Source: Pseudomonadota bacterium (GTDB lineage: Bacteria; Pseudomonadota; Gammaproteobacteria; Burkholderiales; Methylophilaceae). From it: DNA of 64,000 nucleotides. The notes under the pieces are model-generated. The model made no database searches. It was not told the origin of the DNA and saw only the letters and a program-made list of their open reading frames with translations. Position numbers and translations under genes: made by a program. Location: contig JAGVMP010000004.1 in the NCBI GenBank assembly GCA_020053735.1, forward strand, positions 57,407 to 121,406, given 5' to 3'. Every line of letters starts with the position of its first letter. The stretch's first letter is position 1. This document shows positions 56,217-64,000 of this stretch, in pieces.

Positions 56217-57260
56217 TTAACCAATAATCGAATCTTTATTGGCCGCCTTGCCACGCGCTTCATTGGCAGAGATCACATTGCGGCGCACCAAATCTTGTAA
56301 GTTTTGATCCAGCGTCTGCATACCGATATTCTGACCCGTTTGAATCGACGAGTACATTTGTGCCACTTTATTTTCACGAATCAAGTTACGAATCGCTGGC
56401 GTACCAATCATAATTTCGTGCGCAGCCACGCGGCCTTGTTCATCTTTGGTTTTGCACAAAGTTTGCGAAATAACTGCACGCAATGATTCCGATAACATCG
56501 AGCGCACCATTTCTTTTTCCGCAGCCGGGAAAACATCAACGATACGGTCAACCGTTTTTGCAGCTGAGCTAGTATGTAGCGTACCAAACACCAAATGGCC
56601 GGTTTCTGCGGCAGATAACGCCAATCTAATGGTTTCCAAGTCACGCATCTCACCCACCAAAATTACATCAGGGTCTTCACGTAGAGCACTTCGTAGCGCG
56701 TTTTGAAATGACAGGGTGTGCGGGCCTACCTCACGCTGGTTGATCAAGCACTTTTTACTGGTATGCACAAACTCAATCGGGTCTTCAACGGTAAGAATGT
56801 GTCCCATTTCATTTTCGTTAATGTAATCCACCATCGCAGCTAGAGTCGTCGATTTTCCTGAACCCGTAGGGCCAGTCACCAACACAATACCACGTGGCGT
56901 GTCGGCAATCTCTTTAAAAATGGGCGGGCAGTTTAACTGCTCTAGTGTTAAAATTTTAGACGGAATGGTCCGAAACACTGCGCCAGAGCCGCGATTATGA
57001 TTAAACGCGTTAACCCGAAAACGGGCTAAATTGGGGATTTCAAACGAAAAATCACATTCCAGCGTTTCCTCGTATACCTTGCGCTGACCATCATTCATGA
57101 TGTCGTACACCATATCGTGTACTTGCGTATGATCCATCGATGGCACGTTGATTTTGCGCACGTCACCGTGCACGCGAATCATTGGCGGCAGGCCTGCTGA
57201 GAGGTGCAAATCTGAAGCTTTATTCTTCACCGAAAACGCGAGTAAATCTGAAATATCCAC
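56217..57260 (-). CDS. pilT: Type IV pilus twitching motility ATPase PilT
   Basis: PilT drives pilus retraction at the inner membrane. 347 aa; Walker A VTGPTGSGKSTTLAAMVDYI, Walker B DPDVILVGEMRDLETI, His box GHLVFGTLHTSSA, and the C-terminal AIRNLIRE motif needed for retraction (PAIRNLIRENKV). The start is GTG at 57260, with AGGAG six nt upstream. It is divergent from yggS; the 68-nt gap contains only AT-rich promoter-like sequence. Confidence 0.97.
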   Translation of the reverse strand: MDISDLLAFSVKNKASDLHLSAGLPPMIRVHGDVRKINVPSMDHTQVHDMVYDIMNDGQRKVYEETLECDFSFEIPNLARFRVNAFNHNRGSGAVFRTIPSKILTLEQLNCPPIFKEIADTPRGIVLVTGPTGSGKSTTLAAMVDYINENEMGHILTVEDPIEFVHTSKKCLINQREVGPHTLSFQNALRSALREDPDVILVGEMRDLETIRLALSAAETGHLVFGTLHTSSAAKTVDRIVDVFPAAEKEMVRSMLSESLRAVISQTLCKTKDEQGRVAAHEIMIGTPAIRNLIRENKVAQMYSSIQTGQNIGMQTLDQNLQDLVRRNVISANEARGKAANKDSIIG

Positions 57261-57328
57261 TGTCAGCTCCTGCTATAATGAGTATTGTTAATAAACTACA
57301 TAAAGTTCATTGTTTAGATAATTGAATT

Positions 57329-58021
57329 ATGTCCACAATTGTTGATTCCTTGCAAGCAATTCAAGCAAGTATTGTTGCAGCAACAGTATCTGCAAATCGT
57401 ACAGACAAAGTACATTTGCTTGCAGTAAGCAAAGCGCAACCATCGGACAAGTTGCGCGCCGCTTATTTGGCTGGACAAAGGCAGTTCGGCGAGAACTACG
57501 TACAAGAGGCGATTAGCAAGCAAGCTGAGTTGAATGATTTAGCCATCGAATGGCATTTTATTGGCCCCATTCAAAGTAATAAAACCGCGTTAATCGCGCA
57601 ACATTTTGATTGGGTACATTCTGTCGATCGACTAAAAATTGCACAGCGTTTAAACGAAGCACGGCCAGAAAATTTACCACCTTTAAATGTATGTATTCAA
57701 ATCAATAGCAGCGAAGAAGGCTCTAAGAGTGGCGTGGATATTGGTTTGCAGAGCATGCTCGCGAAAGAATTTTCTTCTATGCAAAATCTAAAATTGCGTG
57801 GCGTGATGGCGATTCCCGCACCTACGCAGGACTTTGCAAAACAACGCGCGCAATTTAAAATAGTCGCAGACGCCTATAAAAATTTGCAACAGCAAGGGTT
57901 TGAACAAGGTTTTAAATTGGATACGCTGTCTATTGGTATGTCAGATGATTATGTAGCGGCCATACAAGAAGGTGCTACTATCGTGCGCATTGGCTCAGCA
58001 ATCTTTGGCTTGAGAACTTAG
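57329..58021 (+). CDS. yggS: Pyridoxal phosphate homeostasis protein YggS
   Basis: A 230-aa PLP-binding TIM barrel of the YggS/PROSC family. The PLP lysine is in LLAVSKAQPSDKLRAAYLAGQRQFGENYVQEAI; WHFIGPIQSNK and the late LSIGMSDDYVAAIQEGATIVRIGSAIFG are diagnostic. It maintains free PLP levels. The gene is followed by proC (41 nt) and yggT, a conserved trio. A copy of the 39-nt repeat overlaps codons 130-143 around the EGSKSGVDIGLQSM segment, although there the protein length is normal. Confidence 0.95.
   Translation: MSTIVDSLQAIQASIVAATVSANRTDKVHLLAVSKAQPSDKLRAAYLAGQRQFGENYVQEAISKQAELNDLAIEWHFIGPIQSNKTALIAQHFDWVHSVDRLKIAQRLNEARPENLPPLNVCIQINSSEEGSKSGVDIGLQSMLAKEFSSMQNLKLRGVMAIPAPTQDFAKQRAQFKIVADAYKNLQQQGFEQGFKLDTLSIGMSDDYVAAIQEGATIVRIGSAIFGLRT
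57718..57756 (+). repeat. 39-nt element copy inside yggS
   Basis: Core GTGGATATTGG (57734-57744, one change) followed at the right spacing by CAGAGCAT (57749-57756). About 10 of the first 16 positions match too. Here the encoded EGSKSG is a conserved family motif, so an insertion is unlikely; convergence or selection on the DNA is the alternative. Confidence 0.5.
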
Positions 58022-58061
58022 GCTAAACGCAGCACAAAATTAAATAATTGAGAAAAATTAG

Positions 58062-58874
58062 ATGAAACTGGGGTTTATTGGTGGTGGCAATATGGCGCAA
58101 GCCTTGATAATTGGACTAAAAAGCCAGCAATTTGCCATGCAAGATATTACCGTGATTGAGCTGGACGCCAATAAGCGCCTAACGCTTAGCCAAGAGTTAG
58201 GCATAAATGCAACAGACGATTTAGCACGCATCCAAGCTTGTGATGTCATTGTGTTAGCGATTAAACCGCAACAACTACCTACGCTGGCAAAAGCACTAGC
58301 GCCTTTACTCAATACCCAGCTCATCATTTCAATCGCCGCAGGCATCCGCATCACAGATTTGTCGCGCTGGCTGGGTGATTATAAAACCATCGTGCGCGCC
58401 ATGCCCAACACGCCTGCGCAAATTCAAGCTGGAATCACTGGCTTATATGCCATGCCTAGCGTAACTCCAACGCAAATTGCCTTGGCAGACCAAGTACTTA
58501 GCGCTGCTGGTAATACCGTGTGGTTAGATACAGAGCAACAACTTGATGCAGTGACTGCGATATCTGGTAGTGGACCAGCGTATGTGTTTTATATGATTGA
58601 AGCGCTGCAGGCAGCGGCGATTGATTTAGGCTTAGGTGAGGCGCAAGCCAAGCAACTAAGCATTGCCACTTTTAAAGGCGCTAGCTTGTTGGCGGATGCC
58701 AGCACTACGCCGATTAACACTTTGCGTGAGCAAGTCACTTCAAAAGGCGGCACCACTGAACAGGGTTTGCTAAGCTTGCATGAGTCTGAAGTTAAGCAGG
58801 CGATTATATTAGCGGCACAAAAAGCCTGTCAGCGCGCAAAGTCTCTGGGCGATGAACTTGGTAAAGATAAATAG
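58062..58874 (+). CDS. proC: Pyrroline-5-carboxylate reductase
   Basis: ProC makes proline from pyrroline-5-carboxylate with NAD(P)H. 270 aa; Rossmann motif MKLGFIGGGNMAQALIIGL, VLAIKPQQL, RAMPNTPAQIQAG, AVTAISGSGPAYVFYMIEAL and the C-terminal TSKGGTTEQGL are all intact. It is likely co-transcribed with yggS and yggT (12 nt after proC). Confidence 0.97.
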   Translation: MKLGFIGGGNMAQALIIGLKSQQFAMQDITVIELDANKRLTLSQELGINATDDLARIQACDVIVLAIKPQQLPTLAKALAPLLNTQLIISIAAGIRITDLSRWLGDYKTIVRAMPNTPAQIQAGITGLYAMPSVTPTQIALADQVLSAAGNTVWLDTEQQLDAVTAISGSGPAYVFYMIEALQAAAIDLGLGEAQAKQLSIATFKGASLLADASTTPINTLREQVTSKGGTTEQGLLSLHESEVKQAIILAAQKACQRAKSLGDELGKDK

Positions 58875-58886
58875 GATAAAGATTAA

Positions 58887-59462
58887 ATGTTATCAACCGC
58901 GCTAAATTTTTTACTCAGCACTATTTTTAATTTGCTGACTCTGCTGTTTTTGTTACGTTTTTTTCTGCAATTATTTAAAGCACCTTTCAATAATCCATTG
59001 ACCTACATGGTGGTTTCGCTCACCGATTTTGCGGTCAAGCCTGCGCGCAGAATCGTACCTAGCTGGGGGAAGATTGATTTATCCACCTTAATGTTAGCGC
59101 TAGTTACACAGCTTTTATTACAGTTTTGTTTGTTATGGTTACGCGATTTACCTATTAGCTTGGTGGGTAACGCAATTTGGGCGAGCTTAATAGGAATGAG
59201 CTTGTTAGGCGTATTTCGCGCGATTCTGGACGTGTTTTTTTATGCTATTTTACTGCAGGTGATTTTAAGCTGGGTGAGTCCGCATTCGCCCATCTCTAGC
59301 GTATTAAATAGTCTAACCAAACCAATTTTAGCCCCGATACAACGCGTATTACCCACTGCTGGCGGAATGGATTTTTCGCCAGTGGTAGCACTCATTTTGA
59401 TACAAATGCTCAATGTTTCTGTGATCAGAACACTAGAACAACAACTGCTAAACGTATTTTAG
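58887..59462 (+). CDS. yggT: YggT family membrane protein
   Basis: A 191-aa protein with two YggT repeats, each a pair of membrane helices around a conserved loop (NLLTLLFLLRFFLQLFKAPFNNP and IVPSWGKIDLSTL; then ILLQVILSWVSPHSPISSVLNSLTKPILAPIQRVLP). Linked to osmotic tolerance and, in other phyla, cell division; the molecular role is unknown. It forms a block with yggS and proC. Confidence 0.93.
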   Translation: MLSTALNFLLSTIFNLLTLLFLLRFFLQLFKAPFNNPLTYMVVSLTDFAVKPARRIVPSWGKIDLSTLMLALVTQLLLQFCLLWLRDLPISLVGNAIWASLIGMSLLGVFRAILDVFFYAILLQVILSWVSPHSPISSVLNSLTKPILAPIQRVLPTAGGMDFSPVVALILIQMLNVSVIRTLEQQLLNVF

Positions 59463-59514
59463 GTTAAACACTCTGATTACAAAAGATGTAATAATCAATC
59501 ACAAAAAAACCAAA

Positions 59515-61533
59515 ATGATCAACACTGGCCTAGCTGACACATTAGAATCCAAGGTCTATGAGTACCAGTCCTGGCGTGGTAATTTAAAGCGCGTGATTAG
59601 CGACTATCGTGACTGGTTAGCCTCAAGCCCACAATCGGATGCCGTACAAGAACTGCGATTGTATGATGTGCTTGAAATGCTTAAACGAGACCAGCTGGTA
59701 ATGGCATTTTTAGGTGAGTTTTCTCGCGGAAAAACTGAAACGATCAATGCGCTGTTGTTTGCAGACTTCAACCAAAGACTGCTGCCCAGCGAGCCTGGTC
59801 GCACCACCATGTGCCCAACCGAGATTTTTTGGGATGCGCGTGAAGAGCCTTGTATCAAACTACTGCCGATTGGCACCCGCCTGAGCGATGACACGCTGAC
59901 CTATCTAAAAACCACACCTAATGCTTGGACAAAATTCAGGTTAAATATTGAAGACCCTCAACAAATGCAGCAAACGCTGCGCAAGCTTATTGACCAAAAA
60001 GAAGTGACGCAGGCCGAGGCGGAGAAGTTGGGGTTATTTAACCCGAGCGATGTCAGCATGATGAATGAGTTAAAAACACAAGGCTTGCTGAACATTCCGG
60101 CGTGGCGTCATGCCATTATCAATTACCCACACCCACTACTTAAAAGTGGCTTGGTGGTGCTAGACACACCTGGCTTGAATACGCTTGGTGCAGAGCCAGA
60201 ACTGACGCTGAATATTATTCCCAATGCACATGCCATTTTATTTTTAACTGCGGTAGATACTGGCATTACACAATCTGACATGCAAATTTGGAACGACTAC
60301 ATTAAAGGTCGCGCTAAGTATAAATTGGCACTGCTGAACAAAGTGGACATGCTATGGGATGACCTGAAACCTAAGCAAGATGTGCAGAACGAAATTAACA
60401 AGCAGGTGAATATGACGGCACACCAGCTGGGCATTGCGCCAGAAAGCGTATTTGCAATTTCTGCACAAAAAGCGCTGGTGGCCAAAATTAAAAAAAATCA
60501 TACCTTATTACAACAAAGTGGCATGCTGGCGTTAGAAGCCACTTTAGGCAACCAGATTGTACAGGCCAAACACGAGATTTTAGGCAGAACAGTGGCCAGT
60601 GAATGTAGTGTGATGATTAAGAACTCGCGCAAATTAGTACAACAGCGCTTGCTCAATTTGCGCGAACAAGTGCTAGAACTGCGTAACTTACGTGGCCAAA
60701 AATCCGATGCAACCAAACTGTGTCTTGCAAAAGTAGTGGCGGATAGAAAACGTTATGAAGCCTCTGTGCCCACTTTTAACCACGCAAACGATAAGATTAG
60801 TCATATTGGTAAACGTTTATTACGCCACTTAAGCGTGGGCTATTTAGACAGTGCGTTGATGTCTAGCCGCAAAGAAATGGGTGATAGCTGGACTACCGTA
60901 GGCTTGAATAAAGGCATGCGCAATCTAATGAAGCAGGCGAACGATTTGGCCAGCAATATCACTAAGGAAAGCAGAGACATTAATAAACTGGCAGATAATA
61001 TTTATCATGTGTTCCAAAATAAACATGGCTTTGATGTATTTGAGCCACCGCCATTGGACATTTCAAATTTCTTGCATAACATGCGGGCTATAGAAAAAAT
61101 TACCAACGACTTTTGTACAGATCCCGTTAACTTACTGACTGAAAAACACTTTTTGATTCGTAAATTCTTTTTAGGCTTAGGTACGCAAACACAAAAAATA
61201 TTTGAACAGGCCGAAAAAGATTGCGAGCGTTGGATTGAGGATGTGCTGGGCATGCTTAAAACACAAATGGCTCAGCATAAAAATAGCTTGGATGAGCGCA
61301 CCAAAAACCTAACTGAAGCCAAGGCCAGCGCTGAAGCGCTAGATACCCAGCTGGCAATAGTGGAACGCAAATATACGTTACTATCTAAAGAAAGTCAGGC
61401 ATTAGATGTCATGCTATTGCAGTTGATTAAGGCAGTCAAACCTGCCATAAAGGCAAAGGCAAGCGAGCAAGCGGTAACCGCATTAGACAAATCAATACAA
61501 CTGCCTGAAATGCCATTTTTGAACGTGGCTTAG
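59515..61533 (+). CDS. Dynamin-family large GTPase
   Basis: A 672-aa bacterial dynamin-like protein. GTPase motifs: G1 GEFSRGKTETINALLF, a G2 Thr within RTTMCPTE, G3 LVVLDTPGLNTLG and G4 ALLNKVDML. The C-terminal half is a long helical stalk with coiled-coil stretches (LLNLREQVLELRNLRGQ; LTEAKASAEALDTQLAIVERKY). Single proteins of this type in proteobacteria are thought to act at membranes (fusion, repair, phage defence), but this one's role is not known. It is separated from yggT by 52 nt and may have its own promoter. Confidence 0.85.
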   Translation: MINTGLADTLESKVYEYQSWRGNLKRVISDYRDWLASSPQSDAVQELRLYDVLEMLKRDQLVMAFLGEFSRGKTETINALLFADFNQRLLPSEPGRTTMCPTEIFWDAREEPCIKLLPIGTRLSDDTLTYLKTTPNAWTKFRLNIEDPQQMQQTLRKLIDQKEVTQAEAEKLGLFNPSDVSMMNELKTQGLLNIPAWRHAIINYPHPLLKSGLVVLDTPGLNTLGAEPELTLNIIPNAHAILFLTAVDTGITQSDMQIWNDYIKGRAKYKLALLNKVDMLWDDLKPKQDVQNEINKQVNMTAHQLGIAPESVFAISAQKALVAKIKKNHTLLQQSGMLALEATLGNQIVQAKHEILGRTVASECSVMIKNSRKLVQQRLLNLREQVLELRNLRGQKSDATKLCLAKVVADRKRYEASVPTFNHANDKISHIGKRLLRHLSVGYLDSALMSSRKEMGDSWTTVGLNKGMRNLMKQANDLASNITKESRDINKLADNIYHVFQNKHGFDVFEPPPLDISNFLHNMRAIEKITNDFCTDPVNLLTEKHFLIRKFFLGLGTQTQKIFEQAEKDCERWIEDVLGMLKTQMAQHKNSLDERTKNLTEAKASAEALDTQLAIVERKYTLLSKESQALDVMLLQLIKAVKPAIKAKASEQAVTALDKSIQLPEMPFLNVA

Positions 61534-61559
61534 GTTGATTTCTGATTAATTTTTCAGTG

Positions 61560-61581
61560 TAAAAAGCGGCACAAGCCGCTT
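61560..61581 (-). terminator. Rho-independent terminator of rng
   Basis: On the minus strand AAGCGGC-TTGT-GCCGCTT is followed by TTT. It lies 38 nt after the rng stop and about 27 nt from the convergent GTPase gene stop. Confidence 0.75.
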
Positions 61582-61619
61582 ATCAAAAAAAACTTTACGA
61601 ATCTAAATCAAGACAAACG

Positions 61620-63080
61620 TTATATCCAAACAATGTCGAACGCCTCACGGCCATACTGATTATCGGCCTGCAAGCTGACGCGCTTGTTTATAAAGTCCGA
61701 TAAGTTGGCCAAACTTTGTGCTTCTTCATCCAGCAACAAATCAATCACCGCGGTTGAGGCAATCACTTTAAATTCTTTTGCGTTAAATTGTTTTGATTCA
61801 CGCAAGAGCTCGCGCATAATTTCATAGCAAATTGTCTGCGCAGTTTTATGCTCGCCGCGCCCTTCACACACCTCACACTGCTCACATAGCAAATGCGCCA
61901 AGCTTTCGCGAGTACGCTTGCGGGTCATCTCCACCAAGCCCAGCGAGGTAAAGCCATTAATGCCAGTACGTGCACGGTCCAGTTCCACCGCTTTCTTAAG
62001 CTCGTCTAACACTGTTTCACGTTGGTTATCTTCATCCATGTCGATAAAGTCGATGATAATAATGCCGCCTAAATTTCTCAACCTTAGCTGCCGCGCAATA
62101 CATTGCGCCGCTTCTAAATTGGTTTTAAAAATGGTATCAGATAAGTTTTTACCGCTAACAAAACTGCCCGTATTCACATCTATGGTGGTTAACGCTTCCG
62201 TTTGGTCAAAAATCAAATAGCCGCCTGAGGTCAGCTCCACCTTGCGAGACAAAGCCCTTTCGATTTCTTTTTCAATATTATAAAAATCAAAAATCGGGCG
62301 GTCGCCTTGATAGTGATATAGCGGCTTGACCGCTTTGGCGACGTAGAGCTCGGCAAACTCTTTTAACTGCTCAAAGGTGGCTTTAGAGTCGACGCGGATG
62401 CTGACCGTGTTGTCATTCACTACGTCTCTCAGCATGCGCCTAGGCAGACTCAAATCATAAAACACTAAAGATTTTTCATCAGCATGCTGGCTATCTGCTT
62501 GGATTTTTGCCCATACTTTTTGCAAGTACTCAATGTCATTCAGCAACTCTTGGTCTGATGCCGTCTCACTCATAGTGCGGATAATAAAGCCACCACTTCT
62601 TTTTTCTGGCAAGAGCCCCAGCAAGCGGTTGCGCAACATTTCGCGTTCTTCTTCATCTTCAATGCGTTGCGATACGCCAATATGATCCTGATGCGGCAAA
62701 AACACTAAAAACCGTCCTGCAATACTAATTTCCGTCGTCAGCCTTGCGCCCTTGGTACTGATTGGCTCTTTAATCACTTGTACAATAATTGACTGGCCTT
62801 CAAACAACACCTCTTGAATCGGCCGTTCAGTTTGTGGCTCGCCATTAATATGGCATTCTTTAATGTCTGCCGCGTGCAAAAATGCGGCGCGCTGCAAACC
62901 GATTTCAACAAACGCTGACTGCATACCTGGTAAAACGCGGCACACTTTGCCGCGATAAATATTGCCGACAATGCCCAGCGAAGAGCTACGCTCGATATGT
63001 AACTCTTGGGCAATCCCCTGCTCTAGTACGGCTACCCGGGTTTCTTGCGGCGTGACGTTTATTAAAATTTCTTGTCCCAA
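61620..63080 (-). CDS. rng: Ribonuclease G
   Basis: A 486-aa endoribonuclease of the RNase E/G family, used in 16S rRNA 5' maturation and mRNA decay. An N-terminal S1 domain (SLGIVGNIYRGKVCRVLPGMQSAFVEIG) is followed by the RNase H and DNase I-like catalytic parts with IIDFIDMDEDNQRETVL (acidic active site), and the zinc-link CEQCEVCEGRGE. The length is that of RNase G, with no RNase E scaffold tail. It is encoded 18 nt downstream of maf, the usual maf-rng order. Confidence 0.97.
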   Translation of the reverse strand: MGQEILINVTPQETRVAVLEQGIAQELHIERSSSLGIVGNIYRGKVCRVLPGMQSAFVEIGLQRAAFLHAADIKECHINGEPQTERPIQEVLFEGQSIIVQVIKEPISTKGARLTTEISIAGRFLVFLPHQDHIGVSQRIEDEEEREMLRNRLLGLLPEKRSGGFIIRTMSETASDQELLNDIEYLQKVWAKIQADSQHADEKSLVFYDLSLPRRMLRDVVNDNTVSIRVDSKATFEQLKEFAELYVAKAVKPLYHYQGDRPIFDFYNIEKEIERALSRKVELTSGGYLIFDQTEALTTIDVNTGSFVSGKNLSDTIFKTNLEAAQCIARQLRLRNLGGIIIIDFIDMDEDNQRETVLDELKKAVELDRARTGINGFTSLGLVEMTRKRTRESLAHLLCEQCEVCEGRGEHKTAQTICYEIMRELLRESKQFNAKEFKVIASTAVIDLLLDEEAQSLANLSDFINKRVSLQADNQYGREAFDIVWI

Positions 63081-63098
63081 ATATTTAACCTATTCTTT

Positions 63099-63665
63099 TT
63101 AAACCAATTTTTGCAAAAGCAAGTTTGTTTCGTGCAGCGGCAAACCCATCACACCAGTATAGCTACCAGTGATTTTTTTAATCCAACACGCTGCCAAGCC
63201 TTGTATGGCATAGCTGCCAGCCTTATCTTTGTGCTCACCACTTGCAATATATTCGCTAATCATAGCATCGCTAAGCGACATCATCTCAACTTGTGTAGTA
63301 TTAATCGCCGTTTCTAGCTTGCCTTTAAACGCTAATGCAATGGCGGTATGTACCTGATGCGTGCTACCAGATAATTGTTTCAACATATTAAATGCATCCG
63401 CATCATGCTCTGGCTTACCTAAAATCTGCAAACCTAACGCAATAGTCGTATCCGCTGCCAAGATTGGTAATTCTTGGTTTGGCAGTTTATTCACAATGGC
63501 CTGCGCTTTTTGTGCGGCTAAACGCAGCACATAATCGCTAGGTGATTCATCTGGCAAGGCTGCTTCATCAATATCAGCAGGCATGACTAAGCAAGCAATG
63601 CCAATCTGCTTAAGTAGTTCAACGCGACGTGGGCTTCGTGAGGCCAAAATAATTTTTAGGTGCAT
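63099..63665 (-). CDS. maf: Maf-like nucleoside triphosphate pyrophosphatase
   Basis: A 188-aa Maf protein that hydrolyses non-canonical or excess NTPs (dTTP/UTP class). The N-terminal substrate motif is ILASRSPRRVELLKQIGI; ILAADTTIALGLQILGKP holds the catalytic acidic residues; GSYAIQGLAACWIKKITGSYTGVMGLPL ends the fold. Thr in ADTT where many have ADTVV. It precedes rng. Divergent from the MarC gene (48 nt). Confidence 0.95.
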   Translation of the reverse strand: MHLKIILASRSPRRVELLKQIGIACLVMPADIDEAALPDESPSDYVLRLAAQKAQAIVNKLPNQELPILAADTTIALGLQILGKPEHDADAFNMLKQLSGSTHQVHTAIALAFKGKLETAINTTQVEMMSLSDAMISEYIASGEHKDKAGSYAIQGLAACWIKKITGSYTGVMGLPLHETNLLLQKLV

Positions 63666-63713
63666 AGTGATACTTTAATTTAAACTAACGGTTTACTTTC
63701 AAAAGCCACCAAG

Positions 63714-64000
63714 ATGACAGATTGGGCATACTTACTGAAAACCACCATCGCCTTACTAGCGATAGTAAATCCCATCGGCATCATCCCTATTTTTATTAGC
63801 GCAACCGATGGCTGGCGCAAACAAGACCGCGCTAAAACTGCACGCACAGTCTCTGTCACAGTATTTATTGTACTCACCATTTCAGCTTTTATTGGCGATA
63901 CTGTTTTAAAAATTTTCGGTATCAGCATCCCGTCTTTTCAGGTAGGCGGCGGTATTCTACTGATGTTAATTGCCATTAGCATGATGCATGGCAAACAAAG
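63714..64000 (+). CDS. MarC family membrane protein, 5' part (runs off the window)
   Basis: The frame starting with ATG at 63714 (MTDWAYLLKTTIALLAIVNPIGIIPIFISA) is open to the right edge (95 codons). It is not in the ORF track because no stop is reached. The sequence fits the MarC/UPF0056 family of six-helix inner-membrane proteins (IVNPIGIIPIF and FQVGGGILLMLIAISMM are typical). Function is unclear despite the name; no link to multiple antibiotic resistance is established. The overlapping minus-strand ORF (63680-63928) is a shadow. Confidence 0.85.
   Translation, partial: MTDWAYLLKTTIALLAIVNPIGIIPIFISATDGWRKQDRAKTARTVSVTVFIVLTISAFIGDTVLKIFGISIPSFQVGGGILLMLIAISMMHGKQ

Overview
The window is a dense, moderately AT-rich chromosomal segment of a Gram-negative bacterium, most likely a betaproteobacterium. 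The Methylophilaceae (Methylotenera-like) are my best guess. This rests on the style of the gene order (PHP-yciO-M50-trpS-scpA-scpB-rluB; yciB-yciI-bolA-ppiC; yqgE-ruvX-pyrR-pyrB-pyrC'; lolC-lolD-comEC-exbB-exbD-msbA-lpxK-Trm112-kdsB), on a full-length single-chain PurL, and on lipid A, Lol and type IV pilus genes. No methylotrophy marker lies in the window, so the family is inference. I saw no rRNA, tRNA, CRISPR array, insertion sequence or prophage, and no gene-free stretch longer than about 300 bases.

Layout. 1-6.4 kb: end of an M48 protease, dapD, a membrane GGDEF-EAL protein, then yffB-dapE-prmB. 6.4-14.3 kb (minus strand): PHP phosphatase, yciO, site-2 protease, trpS, a small orphan secreted protein, an SMR transporter, scpA, scpB, rluB and a TPR lipoprotein. 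14.4-21.5 kb: yciB-yciI-bolA-parvulin, an FTR1 iron permease behind a Fur-box-like promoter, and purL. 21.6-27.4 kb: an accessory-looking periplasmic redox block made of an ankyrin protein, a flavocytochrome c sulfide dehydrogenase pair, a sorbosone/glucose-dehydrogenase-like propeller, an unknown secreted protein, a propeller lipoprotein and a DUF455 ferritin-like protein. 27.4-36.3 kb: serB, a membrane c-type cytochrome, a cysteine hydrolase, sucCD, a second ankyrin protein, nadE, a P-II protein and small membrane or secreted proteins. 36.4-47.6 kb (minus strand): envelope biogenesis (kdsB, lpxK, msbA, exbBD, comEC, lolD, lolC) and a large PilZ-like protein. 47.8-53.5 kb: riboflavin genes, yqgE-ruvX and pyrR-pyrB-pyrC'. 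53.6-64 kb: a membrane HhH protein with an OmpA/BON protein, pilT-pilU, yggS-proC-yggT, a dynamin-like GTPase, rng, maf and the start of a MarC-family gene.

The most unusual content is not a gene but repeated DNA. (1) A 39-nt element with complementary ends (ATGCYCT and AGRGCAT) and the core ATGGATATTGG is found in three intergenic regions and inside purL, a DUF455 gene, comEC and yggS, in different reading frames and both orientations. The core alone is in pyrC'. (2) Inverted-repeat elements of about 120-140 nt begin or end on the stop codon of the upstream gene; their outer arms differ by locus but pair within each copy. (3) Short in-frame tandem duplications recur in housekeeping genes. 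(4) Several genes have a GTTAAAAT-type -10 box exactly 6 nt before the ATG, suggesting leaderless mRNAs. Two enzymes, RibBX and PyrC', keep their fold but have lost catalytic residues of one activity.
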